18,018 nucleotides of DNA from Anaerolineae bacterium (GTDB lineage Bacteria; Chloroflexota; Anaerolineae; Anaerolineales; UBA11858), in contig RFKO01000246.1 in assembly GCA_003694235.1 (NCBI GenBank), forward strand, positions 1 to 18,018, read 5' to 3'. Shown here piece by piece: positions 7,065 through 16,027 of the stretch (position 1 is the stretch's first letter; each line of letters begins with the position of its first letter). The notes beneath the pieces were generated by a model. The model had not been told where the DNA came from, searched no databases, and saw only the letters and a program-made list of their open reading frames with translations. A program made the translations under genes and the position numbers.

Positions 7065-8399
7065 CTAGCGAACCAGCAGCTTCTCATCGTAGCCGTGCAG
7101 TTTAAGCTCGGCATCAATGTTGAAGAACAAATCGCGCACCACACCAACCACGATCAGCAAACCCGACGCAGAAACCAGCAGAATGCCGGACTGATTCCCC
7201 AGCGGCACAACCAGACTCACCAGGAAGGGGATGACGGCCACCGCGCCCAGGAACAAGGCGCCGGGCAGGGTGATGCGGCGCAACACCCGTGTCAGGTAAC
7301 GCTGGGTGGGTTCTCCCTTGCTCACGCCGGGAATTTGTGCACCGGCGCGTTTCAGGTTCTCACCGTAATTTTGCTGCGCAAACAGCACATCGGTATAGAA
7401 GAAAGTGAAGCCAACCACGAAGAGGAAATAGATCAGCCAGTACCAGTTGCTGTTGCCGCCGAACACATTCTGCATCGAGATCGCCAGGTTGGCTACCCAG
7501 GGAGTCTCCGAAGTGACAAAGAAACTGGCGATGATGGCCGGGAAGGTGAGCAGGGATTGCGCAAAGATCAACGGGATCATGCCGGCCATGTTGACGCGCA
7601 ACGGCAGGCTGCCCTTCACCGGCATGGACATGCGCCGCCCTACGCGGCGACCGGGGTACATCACCGGCACATTGCGCTGGCCCTGCTGCACAATCACAAT
7701 CACGAAGATGATCAGCGCCAGCAAGACCAGAATGAAGGTCAAAAGCAAAGCCGGGTTCGGCCCGGTGAGCAAACGCGCCAGGTTCTGCGGGATTCGCGCC
7801 ACAATACCGGCGAAAATCAGCAGCGAAAGACCCTGATTGCGGATGCCGTACTCCGAGATCAACTCACCCAGCCAGATGGCGAACATCGTTCCGGCAGTCA
7901 TGCTGAAAATGATCGCCAGAGAAGGCAGGATAGCGCCGCCCGAAAAGCCAAAAGTCGGGATAATCGGCGTGCCGGCAAAACTACCAAAGATGCGAATCTG
8001 CGAGACGGCCTGCAAAGCCGCCATCGGGACGGCCAGGATGTACGTCCAGCGCTCCATCCACTGCTGGCCCTCGCGGGGGTCATCCTCCATCTTCTGCTTG
8101 AGCGCGGGGATCACCGGCACCAGCAGCTGCAGAATAATCTGCGCCGTGATGTAAGGGTACACGCCCATCGCCAGCACAGAAAAGTTCGACACCGTACCGC
8201 CGGAGAGCAAGTCGAGAATACCGACCAGCGTGCCGGCAGCCCCGCCGCCTTCCAACAACGCGGCCAGCGCGGCGCGGTTCACACCGGGGACGGGCACGTG
8301 CGCCGCCAGGCGGTAGAGCACCATGATGCCCAGCGTGATCAACAGTTTTCGTCGAATGTCTCGGGCACGCCACAAATAGCGCCAGGCAGACATCTTCAT
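7065..8399 (-). CDS. secY: Protein translocase subunit SecY
   Basis: The 444-residue integral membrane protein forms the channel of the SecYEG export complex. About ten hydrophobic segments are visible, for example near 19-35, 70-98, 118-138, 156-177, 190-208, 216-237, 268-295, 320-340, 380-400 and 404-422. Family motifs include HVPVPGVN (34-41), the segment SNFSVLAMGVYPYITAQII (71-89), the GELISEYGIRN loop (178-188) and PLRVNMAGMIPLIFA (266-280). AAGGAG lies 9 bases before the ATG at 8399. It follows rplO as in the spc operon and is followed by adk and map. Confidence 0.98.
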   Translation of the reverse strand: MKMSAWRYLWRARDIRRKLLITLGIMVLYRLAAHVPVPGVNRAALAALLEGGGAAGTLVGILDLLSGGTVSNFSVLAMGVYPYITAQIILQLLVPVIPALKQKMEDDPREGQQWMERWTYILAVPMAALQAVSQIRIFGSFAGTPIIPTFGFSGGAILPSLAIIFSMTAGTMFAIWLGELISEYGIRNQGLSLLIFAGIVARIPQNLARLLTGPNPALLLTFILVLLALIIFVIVIVQQGQRNVPVMYPGRRVGRRMSMPVKGSLPLRVNMAGMIPLIFAQSLLTFPAIIASFFVTSETPWVANLAISMQNVFGGNSNWYWLIYFLFVVGFTFFYTDVLFAQQNYGENLKRAGAQIPGVSKGEPTQRYLTRVLRRITLPGALFLGAVAVIPFLVSLVVPLGNQSGILLVSASGLLIVVGVVRDLFFNIDAELKLHGYDEKLLVR

Positions 8400-8448
8400 A
8401 ACCGTGAACTCCTTATCGTAGGTAGGCTGTGCCGGTCATCTCGAAGGG

Positions 8449-8904
8449 TCATTTGGACCATTCGAGAATTTCCACGCTGCCGCCAGCGGCTTCGATTTTG
8501 GCACGCGCACCTTTGGTCACGCGGTGAGCGCGCACGGTAAGCGGCCGGGAAAGTTCGCCCTCGCCCAGAATCACCACCGGGTTGCGCTCATCCTTCAGCA
8601 GGCGCTTCTCGACCAGCGTTTCCGGCGAAACTACGCTCCCACTCTCAAAGCCTTCCAGCTGATACAGGTTGACTTCGTTGTACACCACGCGATGCGGCGG
8701 GGTAAAACCGCGCTTGAACGGCAGGCGGCGGAAGAACGGCAGATTGCCGCCCTGGTGCATCAGGGAGGTGCCGCCCCCGGCGCGCGCCTTCTGCCCTTTG
8801 GTGCCGCGACCGGCGGTTTTCCCGTGTCCGGCTGCAATGCCGCGCCCGACGCGTTTGCGGCGTTTGGTCGCACCTTCGTTGGGTTTCAATTCATGCAGTT
8901 TCAT
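8449..8904 (-). CDS. rplO: 50S ribosomal protein L15
   Basis: The 151-residue protein starts MKLHELKPNEGATKRRKRVG and continues with the glycine/arginine-rich extension GRGIAAGHGKTAGRGTKGQK (21-40) that threads into 23S rRNA. The segment GGNLPFFRRLPFKRGF (52-67) and the globular C-terminal domain with VRAHRVTKGARAKIEAAGGSVE are typical. It is a late assembly protein of the 50S subunit. GGAGGAG, part of the end of rpmD, precedes the ATG, and the gap to rpmD is 8 bases. A 49-base gap follows before secY. Confidence 0.98.
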   Translation of the reverse strand: MKLHELKPNEGATKRRKRVGRGIAAGHGKTAGRGTKGQKARAGGGTSLMHQGGNLPFFRRLPFKRGFTPPHRVVYNEVNLYQLEGFESGSVVSPETLVEKRLLKDERNPVVILGEGELSRPLTVRAHRVTKGARAKIEAAGGSVEILEWSK

Positions 8905-8912
8905 GCCACTAC

Positions 8913-9104
8913 CTACTCCTCCACCCGCACCAGGTGACTGACCTTGGCGATCATCCCGCGAATCACCGGCGTATCCTGATGTTCAACGGTCTGATTCAAC
9001 CGGCGCAGCCCCAAAGCGCGGACGGTTCCTTTCTGTCGCTCCGAATATCCAATCGGACTTTTCACCAGCGTGATGCGTAAGGTTTTGCTCTTCTTTTTAG
9101 CCAT
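8913..9104 (-). CDS. rpmD: 50S ribosomal protein L30
   Basis: The 63-residue protein matches the short bacterial L30. [25 protein letters not shown] forms most of the N-terminal half, [20 protein letters not shown] the middle, and VSHLVRVEE the end. The reading frame is open further upstream to 9161, but that part is the end of rpsE in another frame. The ATG at 9104 has GAGG 8 bases upstream and gives the family N-terminus [16 protein letters not shown]. It lies 4 bases after rpsE. Confidence 0.96.
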   Translation of the reverse strand: MAKKKSKTLRITLVKSPIGYSERQKGTVRALGLRRLNQTVEHQDTPVIRGMIAKVSHLVRVEE

Positions 9105-9108
9105 CGCA

Positions 9109-9621
9109 CTAACCTCGGCTCCAGAACGGCAACACACGCTCCAGCGGCACGCCACGCTCATCTGCCACCTGCTGCGGCGACTTCAACTGTTTGAGCGCTT
9201 CCATCGTGGCGTACACCACGTTCAGGTCGTTGTTGCTGCCCAGCGATTTGGTCAAAATGTCCGAGATACCGGCGGCTTCCAGCACGGCGCGCACGCCGCC
9301 AGCGGCGATCACGCCAGTACCGGGGGAAGCCGGCTTGAGCATAACGCGCGCACCGCCGATTTTCCCAATCACCTCAAAGGGGATGGTCGAATCGAACAAG
9401 GGGATGCGGATCATGCTCTCACGCGCTTTCTTGGTAGCCTTGCGGATGGCATCCGGCACCGCACCGGCCTTGCCGGTCCCCACGCCGACGCTGCCTTTAT
9501 TGTCGCCGACCACAACCGTCACCCGGAAAGAAAAACGGCGACCGCCTTTGACCACCGTGGCCACGCGCCGGATCTCGATTACGCGCTCATCAAACTCTTG
9601 TTCTGCAGGATAGTTCGTCAT
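9109..9621 (-). CDS. rpsE: 30S ribosomal protein S5
   Basis: The 170-residue protein contributes to decoding accuracy on the back of the 30S subunit. The N-terminal double-stranded-RNA-binding-like domain contains [21 protein letters not shown] (12-32) and [23 protein letters not shown] (39-61). The C-terminal domain has [27 protein letters not shown] and ends [15 protein letters not shown] plus a short tail. GAGGAG precedes the ATG at 9621. It follows rplR by 17 bases, the normal L6-L18-S5-L30-L15 order. Confidence 0.98.
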   Translation of the reverse strand: MTNYPAEQEFDERVIEIRRVATVVKGGRRFSFRVTVVVGDNKGSVGVGTGKAGAVPDAIRKATKKARESMIRIPLFDSTIPFEVIGKIGGARVMLKPASPGTGVIAAGGVRAVLEAAGISDILTKSLGSNNDLNVVYATMEALKQLKSPQQVADERGVPLERVLPFWSRG

Positions 9622-9638
9622 AACTGCTCCTCGTGATG

Positions 9639-10007
9639 CTAGAACTGCAAGCCGCCTTCGCGAGCGCCTTCCGCCAGCGCGCGCACACGCCCGATGTAGC
9701 GATAGCCGCCACGATCGAAGACCACCTGCTTGATGCCCGCCGCCAGGGCGCGCTCGGCAATCGCCTTGCCCACCAGCGCGGCCTGTTCGGTCTTCGTCAG
9801 GCCTTTCATTTTAGGGCGCAGTTCGCGATCGATGGACGAGGCCGCCACCAGCGTGCGACCGGCTTCATCATCGATCACCTGGGCATAAATACCCGTCAGA
9901 CTGCGAAACACATTCAAGCGCGGCCGTTCCGGCGTACCATGAATCTTCTTGCGCACCCGGCGATGACGATGCAGGCGCGCTTCAGAACGAGTCTTGTTCC
10001 TGGCCAT
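9639..10007 (-). CDS. rplR: 50S ribosomal protein L18
   Basis: The 122-residue protein binds 5S rRNA together with L5. It has a basic N-terminal arm [19 protein letters not shown], then [33 protein letters not shown] (residues 26-58) and the C-terminal [26 protein letters not shown] block that is diagnostic of the family. The ATG at 10007 is 2 bases after the rplF stop, so translation is very probably coupled. Confidence 0.98.
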   Translation of the reverse strand: MARNKTRSEARLHRHRRVRKKIHGTPERPRLNVFRSLTGIYAQVIDDEAGRTLVAASSIDRELRPKMKGLTKTEQAALVGKAIAERALAAGIKQVVFDRGGYRYIGRVRALAEGAREGGLQF

Positions 10008-10009
10008 AA

Positions 10010-10552
10010 TTACACCTTACCTGCCTTACCTGCCTTGCGGCGGATTCGTTCGTCCTGATACTTGATACCTTTGCCCTTGTAGGGTTCGGGAGGGCGCACC
10101 TTGCGGATATCGGCCGCCACCTGCCCTACCCTGGCTTTGTCGTAGCCGCGCACGTACACGATGCGGTTGCGTTCTCCCACTTCAAACGTAATCCCCTCCG
10201 GCGGTTCAATTTCCACCGGATGAGAATACCCCACATGGAGAACCAGGTTCTTACCCTTCATCTCGGCGCGGTAACCGACACCGTTGATCTCCAACACTTT
10301 CTCAAAGCCCTCGGTTACCCCGACGACCATATTATTGATAATTGCCCGCGTCATGCCGTGCATGGCGCGATGGGTGCCGGCATCCGAGGGGCGCTGCACC
10401 GTGATCACGCCGTCTTTCAGCGTGATGCTCATCGCAGCCGGGAACGTGTGCTCCAATTGCCCCTTCGGGCCTTTGACGCGCACGTGCGTTCCCTTGATTT
10501 CAACATCTACACCCTGCGGCACCTCAATTGGCAAACGACCAATTCGTGACAC
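10010..10552 (-). CDS. rplF: 50S ribosomal protein L6
   Basis: The 180-residue protein lies beside the factor-binding site of the 50S subunit. It starts [18 protein letters not shown] and has the two repeated L6 domains. [36 protein letters not shown] marks the junction and the second repeat, and [11 protein letters not shown] near residue 155 is the C-terminal family signature. Translation starts at GTG (10552): AGGAGG lies upstream at good distance and no in-frame ATG fits. It follows rpsH by 53 bases. Confidence 0.98.
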   Translation of the reverse strand: MSRIGRLPIEVPQGVDVEIKGTHVRVKGPKGQLEHTFPAAMSITLKDGVITVQRPSDAGTHRAMHGMTRAIINNMVVGVTEGFEKVLEINGVGYRAEMKGKNLVLHVGYSHPVEIEPPEGITFEVGERNRIVYVRGYDKARVGQVAADIRKVRPPEPYKGKGIKYQDERIRRKAGKAGKV

Positions 10553-10605
10553 CGTTCAACCTCCTGCCCGCTCAGGCCTGCCCGGCCTGGAGCGTCGAAT
10601 TTTCA

Positions 10606-11016
10606 TCACCAGACTTTACAGATCACCTCGCCGCCAATGCCCTGCTTACGGGCTTCGCGACCGGTCATCACACCCTTGGAAGTGGAGAGAATGGCAATGC
10701 CCATCCCCGAAAGCACCCAGGGGATTTCACGCTTGCCGGCGTACACGCGGCGCCCCGGTTTGCTGACGCGCTCCAGGCCGCTCAACACTGGACGGCGATT
10801 GCGGCGCTCGCCAACGTACTTCAGGTGAATGCGCAGCGTCTTGTGACCGCGCTCGCTCTCTTCCACCTCGTAGTTCTTTATAAAGCCTTCGTCTTTCAAA
10901 ATCTTGGCGATAGCCACTTTCATCTTCGAACTCGGCATGGCGGTCACCGTCTGACCGGCCATCACCGCGTTGCGGATGCGAGTGAGCATATCGGCAATGG
11001 GATCACTAACACTCAT
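10606..11016 (-). CDS. rpsH: 30S ribosomal protein S8
   Basis: The 136-residue protein is a primary binder of the central domain of 16S rRNA and, in E. coli, represses spc-operon translation. Family blocks are [17 protein letters not shown] (5-21), the central strand region ending [19 protein letters not shown], and the C-terminal [33 protein letters not shown]. Whether the spc block here carries an S8-binding site in the mRNA was not recognisable. It follows rpsN by 20 bases. Confidence 0.98.
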   Translation of the reverse strand: MSVSDPIADMLTRIRNAVMAGQTVTAMPSSKMKVAIAKILKDEGFIKNYEVEESERGHKTLRIHLKYVGERRNRRPVLSGLERVSKPGRRVYAGKREIPWVLSGMGIAILSTSKGVMTGREARKQGIGGEVICKVW

Positions 11017-11036
11017 GGGTCAATCCTCCGTCCAGA

Positions 11037-11219
11037 TTACCAGGAAGCCTTGCGAACACCAGGGATTTTCCCTTCCAGGGCCAGTTCGCGGAAGCAAATG
11101 CGGCACAGACCAAAGCGGCGGATGTACCCGCGCGGCCGCCCGCAGCGCTTGCAGCGATTGCGCACGCGCGTGGGGTATTTGCGGCGGCTTTCCCGAACGA
11201 TCATGCACTTTTTCGCCAT
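11037..11219 (-). CDS. rpsZ: 30S ribosomal protein S14, short zinc-binding (type Z) form
   Basis: The 60-residue protein is the short form of S14, with zinc ligands C23, C26, C39 and C42 arranged as CxxC-x12-CxxC. It starts [20 protein letters not shown] and ends [17 protein letters not shown], typical of this form, often named rpsZ or rpsN1. It binds 16S rRNA in the 30S head. The longer zinc-free form is not present in the window. It lies 4 bases after rplE, whose end supplies the ribosome-binding site. Confidence 0.97.
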   Translation of the reverse strand: MAKKCMIVRESRRKYPTRVRNRCKRCGRPRGYIRRFGLCRICFRELALEGKIPGVRKASW

Positions 11220-11223
11220 CGGT

Positions 11224-11763
11224 TTATCCTTCCTTCCTGAACGGCATGCCTAACATTCGCAACAACTCACGGCCTTCTTCATCGGTTTTCGCCGTGGTCA
11301 CAATCGTCACTTCCATGCCGCGCACTTTGTCGATTTTGTCGTAATCAATCTCCGGGAACACCAGCTGCTCGCGCAACCCCAGGGTGTAGTTCCCGCGCCC
11401 ATCGAAGGAATTGGGGGAAACCCCGCGGAAGTCGCGCACGCGCGGCAGGGCCACGTTCATCAACCGATCGAGAAAAGCCCACATGCGCTCACCGCGCAGC
11501 GTCACCTTGACGCCGATAGGCTGTCCCTCGCGCAGTTTGAAACCGGCAATGCTCTTGCGCGCCCGCGTGACCACCGGTTTCTGCCCGGTGATAATGGTGA
11601 GGTCATTGACCGCGCCTTCCAGCGCTTTGGCGTTATCCAACGCTTCGCCCACGCCAATGTTGACCACCACCTTCTGGATGCGCGGCACCTGCATCACGTT
11701 TTCCAGGTTGAGCGCCTTCTGCAAGGCCGGAACAATCTCCTGATAGCGTTCTTTCAAACTCAT
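11224..11763 (-). CDS. rplE: 50S ribosomal protein L5
   Basis: The 179-residue protein binds 5S rRNA and touches the P-site tRNA. Family blocks are [18 protein letters not shown] (24-41), [23 protein letters not shown] (56-78), [34 protein letters not shown] (105-138) and a C-terminal [21 protein letters not shown] stands before the ATG at 11763, which is 17 bases after rplX. The length and order (L14-L24-L5-S14-S8) are standard. Confidence 0.98.
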   Translation of the reverse strand: MSLKERYQEIVPALQKALNLENVMQVPRIQKVVVNIGVGEALDNAKALEGAVNDLTIITGQKPVVTRARKSIAGFKLREGQPIGVKVTLRGERMWAFLDRLMNVALPRVRDFRGVSPNSFDGRGNYTLGLREQLVFPEIDYDKIDKVRGMEVTIVTTAKTDEEGRELLRMLGMPFRKEG

Positions 11764-11780
11764 GTTCTCAACCTCCGACC

Positions 11781-12110
11781 TCAGTCAATCAGCGCTTCGC
11801 AGCGTTTGCACACGCGGTGCGCGCCGTCTTCATCGCGCTGGATACCCACGCGGGTGGGTTCGTCGCACTTGGGGCACACCAGCATCACGTTCGAGATGTG
11901 AATCGGGGCCTCGAACTCGATGATGCCCGGCGCAACGCTGCGTCCCTGGGTCTGGTATTGACCCTGGTGCTTCTTGCGGATGTTGACACCCTGCACGGTC
12001 ACACGCCCTTTGCGCGGGAACACTTTGATCACCTCACCGCGTTTGCCTTTATCTTCGCGGCGACCGCTGATGACTTCAACTGTATCGCCTTTTCGAATTT
12101 TTACCTTCAC
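11781..12110 (-). CDS. rplX: 50S ribosomal protein L24 with C-terminal zinc-ribbon-like motif
   Basis: The 109-residue protein starts 50S assembly by binding the 5' end of 23S rRNA. It has the KOW motif near the start ([13 protein letters not shown], then [25 protein letters not shown]). Two CxxC pairs, C79/C82 and C101/C104, form a ribbon-like C-terminal motif seen in many bacterial L24 proteins. The frame is open back to a TTG at 12137, but the GTG at 12110 is the better start: TAGGAG lies 8 bases upstream and the KOW domain begins immediately after, as in the family. The gap to rplN is then 29 bases. Confidence 0.95.
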   Translation of the reverse strand: MKVKIRKGDTVEVISGRREDKGKRGEVIKVFPRKGRVTVQGVNIRKKHQGQYQTQGRSVAPGIIEFEAPIHISNVMLVCPKCDEPTRVGIQRDEDGAHRVCKRCEALID

Positions 12111-12139
12111 GTCTATCGCTCCTACCGCGTTCACCAACG

Positions 12140-12511
12140 CTAGAGAGTCTCCGGCGCCAGCGAGACGATTTTCATATACCCTTTTTCGCGCAGTTCGCGC
12201 GCCACCGGGCCGAAGATGCGCGTCCCCTTCGGGTTCTTGCTATCGCCGTCCAGGATGACCGCGGCATTGTCATCGAAGCGAATGTGCGAACCATCCTCAC
12301 GGCGCCAGCCTTTTTTGGTACGCACGATCACAGCACGCACCACATCGCTCTTCTTGACCGCGCCATGCGGGGTGGCCGACTTGACCGTTCCGATGACCAC
12401 ATCGCCCACCCTTCCATAGCGGCGGCGCGAACCACCCAACACCTTGATGACGAGCAACTCACGCCCGCCGGTGTTATCCGTGATCTTCAGACGGGTTTCC
12501 TGCTGAATCAT
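12140..12511 (-). CDS. rplN: 50S ribosomal protein L14
   Basis: The 123-residue protein lies at the subunit interface of the 50S. It begins [30 protein letters not shown], the characteristic L14 start, then has [30 protein letters not shown] (58-87) and ends [25 protein letters not shown]. The ATG at 12511 overlaps the rpsQ stop as ATGA, indicating translational coupling. Confidence 0.98.
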   Translation of the reverse strand: MIQQETRLKITDNTGGRELLVIKVLGGSRRRYGRVGDVVIGTVKSATPHGAVKKSDVVRAVIVRTKKGWRREDGSHIRFDDNAAVILDGDSKNPKGTRIFGPVARELREKGYMKIVSLAPETL

Positions 12512-12783
12512 TGCTCATCCTCCATGACGACCGGCGCAGCCTCATCGCGCTGAAGGATTTTTTCCACCACCCAGCGCTTGCGCCGGGAAATCGGGCGGCT
12601 CTCCACGATCTGCACCTGGTCGCCCACTTTGCAACCCAGTTCATCGTGAGCCATGTAACGCTTGCTGTCGCTCACCACTTTGCCATACAGGCGATGGCGA
12701 TAGGTGCGCGTCACCTCGACCACGACGGTTTTTTGCATCTTGTCGCTGACCACGACACCGGTTAGACGACGACGATTGTTCAT
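12508..12783 (-). CDS. rpsQ: 30S ribosomal protein S17
   Basis: The 91-residue protein is a primary binder of 16S rRNA with an OB-fold. Visible blocks are [22 protein letters not shown] (3-24), [19 protein letters not shown] and [24 protein letters not shown] (54-77). A short acidic tail follows, rich in glutamate and aspartate. It overlaps rpmC upstream and rplN downstream, each by the four bases ATGA, so the L29-S17-L14 trio is tightly coupled. Confidence 0.98.
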   Translation of the reverse strand: MNNRRRLTGVVVSDKMQKTVVVEVTRTYRHRLYGKVVSDSKRYMAHDELGCKVGDQVQIVESRPISRRKRWVVEKILQRDEAAPVVMEDEQ

Positions 12784-12992
12784 GCTTCACCTTCCGTTGC
12801 CGCCGCCAGTTCGCGCTCGCGCAAAACAGTCAACATGCGAGCGATGTCGCGGCGCACGATCCGAATACGGCTGGTATCCACCAGTTCGCCGGTGGATTGC
12901 TGAAAGCGCAGATTCATCAATTCCTCGCGTGCTTCGTCCAGTCGTTCGCGAATTTCTTCGGTAGAAAGCTCTCGCAATTCTGCTGCTTTCAT
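12780..12992 (-). CDS. rpmC: 50S ribosomal protein L29
   Basis: The 70-residue protein is a two-helix L29 located by the peptide exit tunnel, next to the docking site for trigger factor and SRP. It starts [37 protein letters not shown], and the second helix has [20 protein letters not shown]. The ATG at 12992 is 3 bases after the rplP stop, the usual L16-L29-S17 arrangement. Confidence 0.97.
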   Translation of the reverse strand: MKAAELRELSTEEIRERLDEAREELMNLRFQQSTGELVDTSRIRIVRRDIARMLTVLRERELAAATEGEA

Positions 12993-12995
12993 AGC

Positions 12996-13421
12996 CTACT
13001 CTCCTTCCGCGGTCTCCAGGGCAATGATGCGGCTCTTGACCGAGAGTTTGTACGAGGCCAGCCGCAACGCCCGGCGCGCCACATCTTCCGGCACACCACC
13101 GCCTACTTCGAACATAATGCGACCGGGTTTGACCACAGCCGCCCAATACTCCACCGCGCCTTTCCCTTTACCCATACGGCTTTCGGCCGCGCGCTTGGTG
13201 ATCGGTTTGTCGGGAAAGATGCGAATCCACACCTTGCCGCGGCGGCGCATGGCACGGGTCATCGCCCGGCGAGCAGCCTCGATCTGACGGGCAGAAACCC
13301 AGCCCGGCTCCAGCGCCTGCAAGGCGTATTCGCCAAAGTTGATCTCGGCGCCGCGCCGCGCTTTGCCTTTCAGACGGCCGCGCATTTGCTTACGATACTT
13401 CACACGTTTTGGCATCAACAT
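12996..13421 (-). CDS. rplP: 50S ribosomal protein L16
   Basis: The 141-residue protein organises the A-site tRNA region of the 50S. It starts [24 protein letters not shown], a textbook L16 N-terminus, and has [36 protein letters not shown] (35-70). [25 protein letters not shown] (81-105) follows. Start at 13421 follows family practice (MLMPKR); the ATG two codons later is an alternative. It follows rpsC by 43 bases. Confidence 0.98.
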   Translation of the reverse strand: MLMPKRVKYRKQMRGRLKGKARRGAEINFGEYALQALEPGWVSARQIEAARRAMTRAMRRRGKVWIRIFPDKPITKRAAESRMGKGKGAVEYWAAVVKPGRIMFEVGGGVPEDVARRALRLASYKLSVKSRIIALETAEGE

Positions 13422-13464
13422 CGTTGATCTCTCGCTTTCAAGTCATCCGCAGATGACTTCATCA

Positions 13465-14142
13465 TCACTCACTGACGTACACGCCCTCAGTGGCTTCGGG
13501 TTCTTCCTCAGTCTCAGGGAAAATATCGCCCTTATAAATCCAGACCTTGACGCCAATACGACCGTAGGTAGTGTGGGCTTCGGCCACGGCGTAGTCGATG
13601 TCGGCGCGCAGCGTCTGCCGCGGAACGCGGCCCTCACGCATGTGAATGGTGCGCGCCATCTCTGCCCCGCCCAGACGGCCGGAGACCTGCACGCGGATAC
13701 CCTGCGCGCCCTGGCGCATGGCCTGGCCGATCGCCCGCTTCATCGCCCGCGAAAAGCTGATACGACGTTCAAGCTGATCGGCGATGTTGCGCGCCACCAG
13801 GTAAGCATCCAGATCCGGGTTCTCGATCTCTTTGATCTCCAGATCGATTTTCTTGCCCACAAGTTTTTCCAGCGCCGCGCGCGTCTCCTTGACATTGGCA
13901 CCTTTGCGGCCGATGAACACGCCCGGCTTGGCGGTATGCACTACAATCTTGACTTTACCCGGATAGCGCTCGATCTCCACGCGGGATACCCCGGCGTTGG
14001 CGTTCTGCTTCATGATCAACTCGCGAATCTCAAAATCCTGGTGCAGTTGCTGCACATAGGTATCGCCTTCGGCGTACCAGCGGGCATCCCAGGTGCGATT
14101 GATCCCCAGGCGAAATCCAATCGGATGAACTTTGCGACCCAT
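13465..14142 (-). CDS. rpsC: 30S ribosomal protein S3
   Basis: The 225-residue protein lies at the mRNA entry of the 30S and takes part in mRNA helicase activity. The N-terminal part has [23 protein letters not shown] (2-24). The type II KH domain contains [11 protein letters not shown] with the GRKG loop at 78-81. The C-terminal domain has [21 protein letters not shown] and [34 protein letters not shown]. It ends with a short acidic tail ([12 protein letters not shown]). The ATG at 14142 is 12 bases after rplV, and GGAG lies in this gap. Confidence 0.98.
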   Translation of the reverse strand: MGRKVHPIGFRLGINRTWDARWYAEGDTYVQQLHQDFEIRELIMKQNANAGVSRVEIERYPGKVKIVVHTAKPGVFIGRKGANVKETRAALEKLVGKKIDLEIKEIENPDLDAYLVARNIADQLERRISFSRAMKRAIGQAMRQGAQGIRVQVSGRLGGAEMARTIHMREGRVPRQTLRADIDYAVAEAHTTYGRIGVKVWIYKGDIFPETEEEPEATEGVYVSE

Positions 14143-14154
14143 AGTTTCTCCTAA

Positions 14155-14499
14155 CTAAGCCTCATGCTCGCGTAAAATCACGGTGATGTGGGACGAACGG
14201 CGCAACCAGGGTTTGAAACGCCCGCGGGCGCCAAACCGCCGCCAGCGGCGCGTCGGCCCTTCATCGGCGTAAATGCGGTAGATGTACAGGTCGTTGCGGT
14301 TCAGACCAAAGTTCTCTTCCGCGTTCGCCATGGCCGAGGCAATCACTTTGGAAACCGGTCGGGCGGCCTTGTTGGGGATGAAGCGCAACAGGTCCAACGC
14401 CTCGAGCACATCCTTCCCGCGCACCAGGTCAATCACCAGCCGGGCTTTCTGTGGAGAAACCGGAATATACCGAGCATGAGCACGAATATCTTGCGTCAT
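14155..14499 (-). CDS. rplV: 50S ribosomal protein L22
   Basis: The 114-residue protein has a globular domain plus a long hairpin lining the exit tunnel. Visible blocks are ARYIPVSPQKARLVIDLVRGKDVLEALDLLRFIPNKAARPVSKVIASAMANAEENFGL (9-66) and, in the hairpin, EGPTRRWRRFGARGRFKPWLRRSSHITVILRE. The ATG at 14499 is chosen over the adjoining GTG at 14502 because GAGG then lies 6 bases upstream. It follows rpsS by 8 bases. Confidence 0.97.
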   Translation of the reverse strand: MTQDIRAHARYIPVSPQKARLVIDLVRGKDVLEALDLLRFIPNKAARPVSKVIASAMANAEENFGLNRNDLYIYRIYADEGPTRRWRRFGARGRFKPWLRRSSHITVILREHEA

Positions 14500-14507
14500 C
14501 ACTCACC

Positions 14508-14780
14508 TCACTTCCGTTTCTTCTCGACAATGTGCCCGCGATAGGTCCGGGTGGGTGCAAACTCACCCAGGCGGTGGCCGACCATTGTCTCGGTGATATA
14601 GATCGGGACATGACGGCGGCCATCATGCACCGCAATCGTGTGCCCCACCATCTGAGGGAAGATCACACTGGCCCGGCTCCAGGTGCGGATCACCTTCTTC
14701 TCGCCACTGGCGTTCATGGCTTCAATCTTCTTCAGCAGTTTCGGGTCTACATAAGGCCCTTTTTTCAACGATCGTGACAT
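14508..14780 (-). CDS. rpsS: 30S ribosomal protein S19
   Basis: The 90-residue protein sits in the 30S head and contacts S13. It starts [20 protein letters not shown], has [54 protein letters not shown] in the core and ends EKKRK, all standard. Its ribosome-binding site AGGAG (14794-14790) lies within the downstream arm of the octamer repeat that fills the gap to rplB, so its translation could depend on how that element folds. Confidence 0.98.
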   Translation of the reverse strand: MSRSLKKGPYVDPKLLKKIEAMNASGEKKVIRTWSRASVIFPQMVGHTIAVHDGRRHVPIYITETMVGHRLGEFAPTRTYRGHIVEKKRK

Positions 14781-14782
14781 AT

Positions 14783-14873
14783 CTGTAGTCTCCTGGTCTC
14801 CTGGTCTCTTAGTCGTATATCTCTAGTCGCGCAGACTTTTCGACAACCAGACTAACCGACCATGCGACTAATC
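14783..14873. repeat. Octamer repeat array with inverted arms between rplB and rpsS
   Basis: On the plus strand GTC recurs exactly every 8 bases at 14788, 14796, 14804 and 14812 (units CTGTAGTC, TCCTGGTC, TCCTGGTC, TCTTAGTC). After a 19-base centre, GAC recurs exactly every 8 bases at 14834, 14842, 14850, 14858 and 14866 (units such as GACTAACC, GACCATGC, GACTAATC). The second block is thus the reverse complement type of the first, and the transcript could fold as an imperfect stem of phased TAGTC/TGGTC pairs. The element touches the rplB stop codon at 14874 and contains the rpsS ribosome-binding site. Confidence 0.8.
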
Positions 14874-15710
14874 CTACCGACGCTTCTTCCCGCGGCGACG
14901 GACGATATACTGATCCGTCCGCTTGTTGCGGCGGGTTTTCTTGCCCAACGTTTTCTTGCCCCAAGGGCTCTTTGGCCCCGGCATACCGATCGGCGAGCGC
15001 CCCTCACCACCGCCGTGCGGGTGATCATTGGGGTTCATGGCAGAACCGCGCACGGTGGGGCGAATCCCCAGATGGCGTTTGCGCCCCGCCTTGCCCAGCT
15101 TGATGTTGCTGTGATCCAGATTGCCCACCTGCCCGATGGTCGCGTAGCAGTTGCGGTGGATCAAACGGATCTCACCCGAAGGCAGGCGCACATGCGCATA
15201 ATCGCCCTCTTTGGCCAGCAACTGAGCCGCCGCGCCGGCTGAACGCACCAACTGCGCCCCGCGGCCGGGCTGCAACTCGATATTGTGAATCATCGTACCG
15301 GTGGGAATCGCGCCCAGCGGCAGACTGTTGCCGGTACGAATGTCCACATCCGGGCCGGAGATCACGGTATCGCCCACCTTCAGGCCAAGCGGCGCGATGA
15401 TGTAACGCTTCTCGCCATCGGCGTAGTTCAGCAGGGCCAGGCGCGCCGTGCGGTTGGGATCGTATTCAATCGCCGCAACCCGCGCCGGGATGCCATGCTT
15501 GTCGCGCTTGAAATCCACAATGCGGATTTTGCGCTTGTGCCCGCCGCCACGGTGCCGCACAGTGATACGCCCGTAATTGTTGCGTCCACCGCGCGTGTGG
15601 CGCTTGATCACCAGCGAGCGTTCCGGCCGGGTTTTGGTAATCTCCTCAAAGGTATACCCTGTACGCCCACGCAAGCCGGGGGTTACAGGCTTGTATTTCT
15701 TGACAGCCAT
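14874..15710 (-). CDS. rplB: 50S ribosomal protein L2
   Basis: The 278-residue protein is required for subunit joining and lies close to the peptidyl-transferase centre. Visible blocks are [24 protein letters not shown] (40-63), [26 protein letters not shown] (82-107) and [32 protein letters not shown]. The signature [17 protein letters not shown] follows, whose second histidine corresponds to the strongly conserved catalytic-region residue. A very basic C-terminus closes it. The ATG at 15710 is 2 bases after the rplW stop. Confidence 0.98.
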   Translation of the reverse strand: MAVKKYKPVTPGLRGRTGYTFEEITKTRPERSLVIKRHTRGGRNNYGRITVRHRGGGHKRKIRIVDFKRDKHGIPARVAAIEYDPNRTARLALLNYADGEKRYIIAPLGLKVGDTVISGPDVDIRTGNSLPLGAIPTGTMIHNIELQPGRGAQLVRSAGAAAQLLAKEGDYAHVRLPSGEIRLIHRNCYATIGQVGNLDHSNIKLGKAGRKRHLGIRPTVRGSAMNPNDHPHGGGEGRSPIGMPGPKSPWGKKTLGKKTRRNKRTDQYIVRRRGKKRR

Positions 15711-15712
15711 GA

Positions 15713-16018
15713 TTACCGCACTCCTTCAAAGATTTCGATGGTGTCATCGGGATGCAGCGTGACGATCGCCTTTTTGTAGGCACTTCGGCGCACCAAAACC
15801 CGACGGCTCAAACCGCGCCGACCGCGCTTGGCGGGCATAATCATGGTGTTCACCCGCAGCACGCGCACGTCGAACAGCGCTTCCACCGCATCCTTGATCA
15901 TCGTTTTCGTTGCCGATTTATCCACCTCGAAGGCGTACTGATGCAACTTGCTAAACTGGTGGCTGGATTTCTCCGTCCACAGCGGTCGTTTCAGAATCTC
16001 GTAAACACTCAGTGCCAT
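15713..16018 (-). CDS. rplW: 50S ribosomal protein L23
   Basis: The 101-residue protein surrounds the exit tunnel and docks trigger factor and SRP. It has [68 protein letters not shown] (2-68), the L23 pattern with the extended basic loop reaching the tunnel. The ATG at 16018 is preferred to a GTG at 16027 because that GTG is itself part of the AGGTGAG ribosome-binding site. It follows rplD by 9 bases. Confidence 0.96.
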   Translation of the reverse strand: MALSVYEILKRPLWTEKSSHQFSKLHQYAFEVDKSATKTMIKDAVEALFDVRVLRVNTMIMPAKRGRRGLSRRVLVRRSAYKKAIVTLHPDDTIEIFEGVR

Positions 16019-16027
16019 TTTGCTCAC

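Noticed and set aside
6966..8540. 524-codon plus-strand open frame
   Set aside because: It lies antisense to secY and parts of adk and rplO, is rich in His, Gln and Arg, and has no recognisable domain. It arises from the codon bias of the real genes on the other strand.
12111..12137. N-terminal extension of L24 from a TTG start
   Set aside because: No ribosome-binding site precedes the TTG, while TAGGAG stands at the right distance from the GTG at 12110, where the family N-terminus begins.
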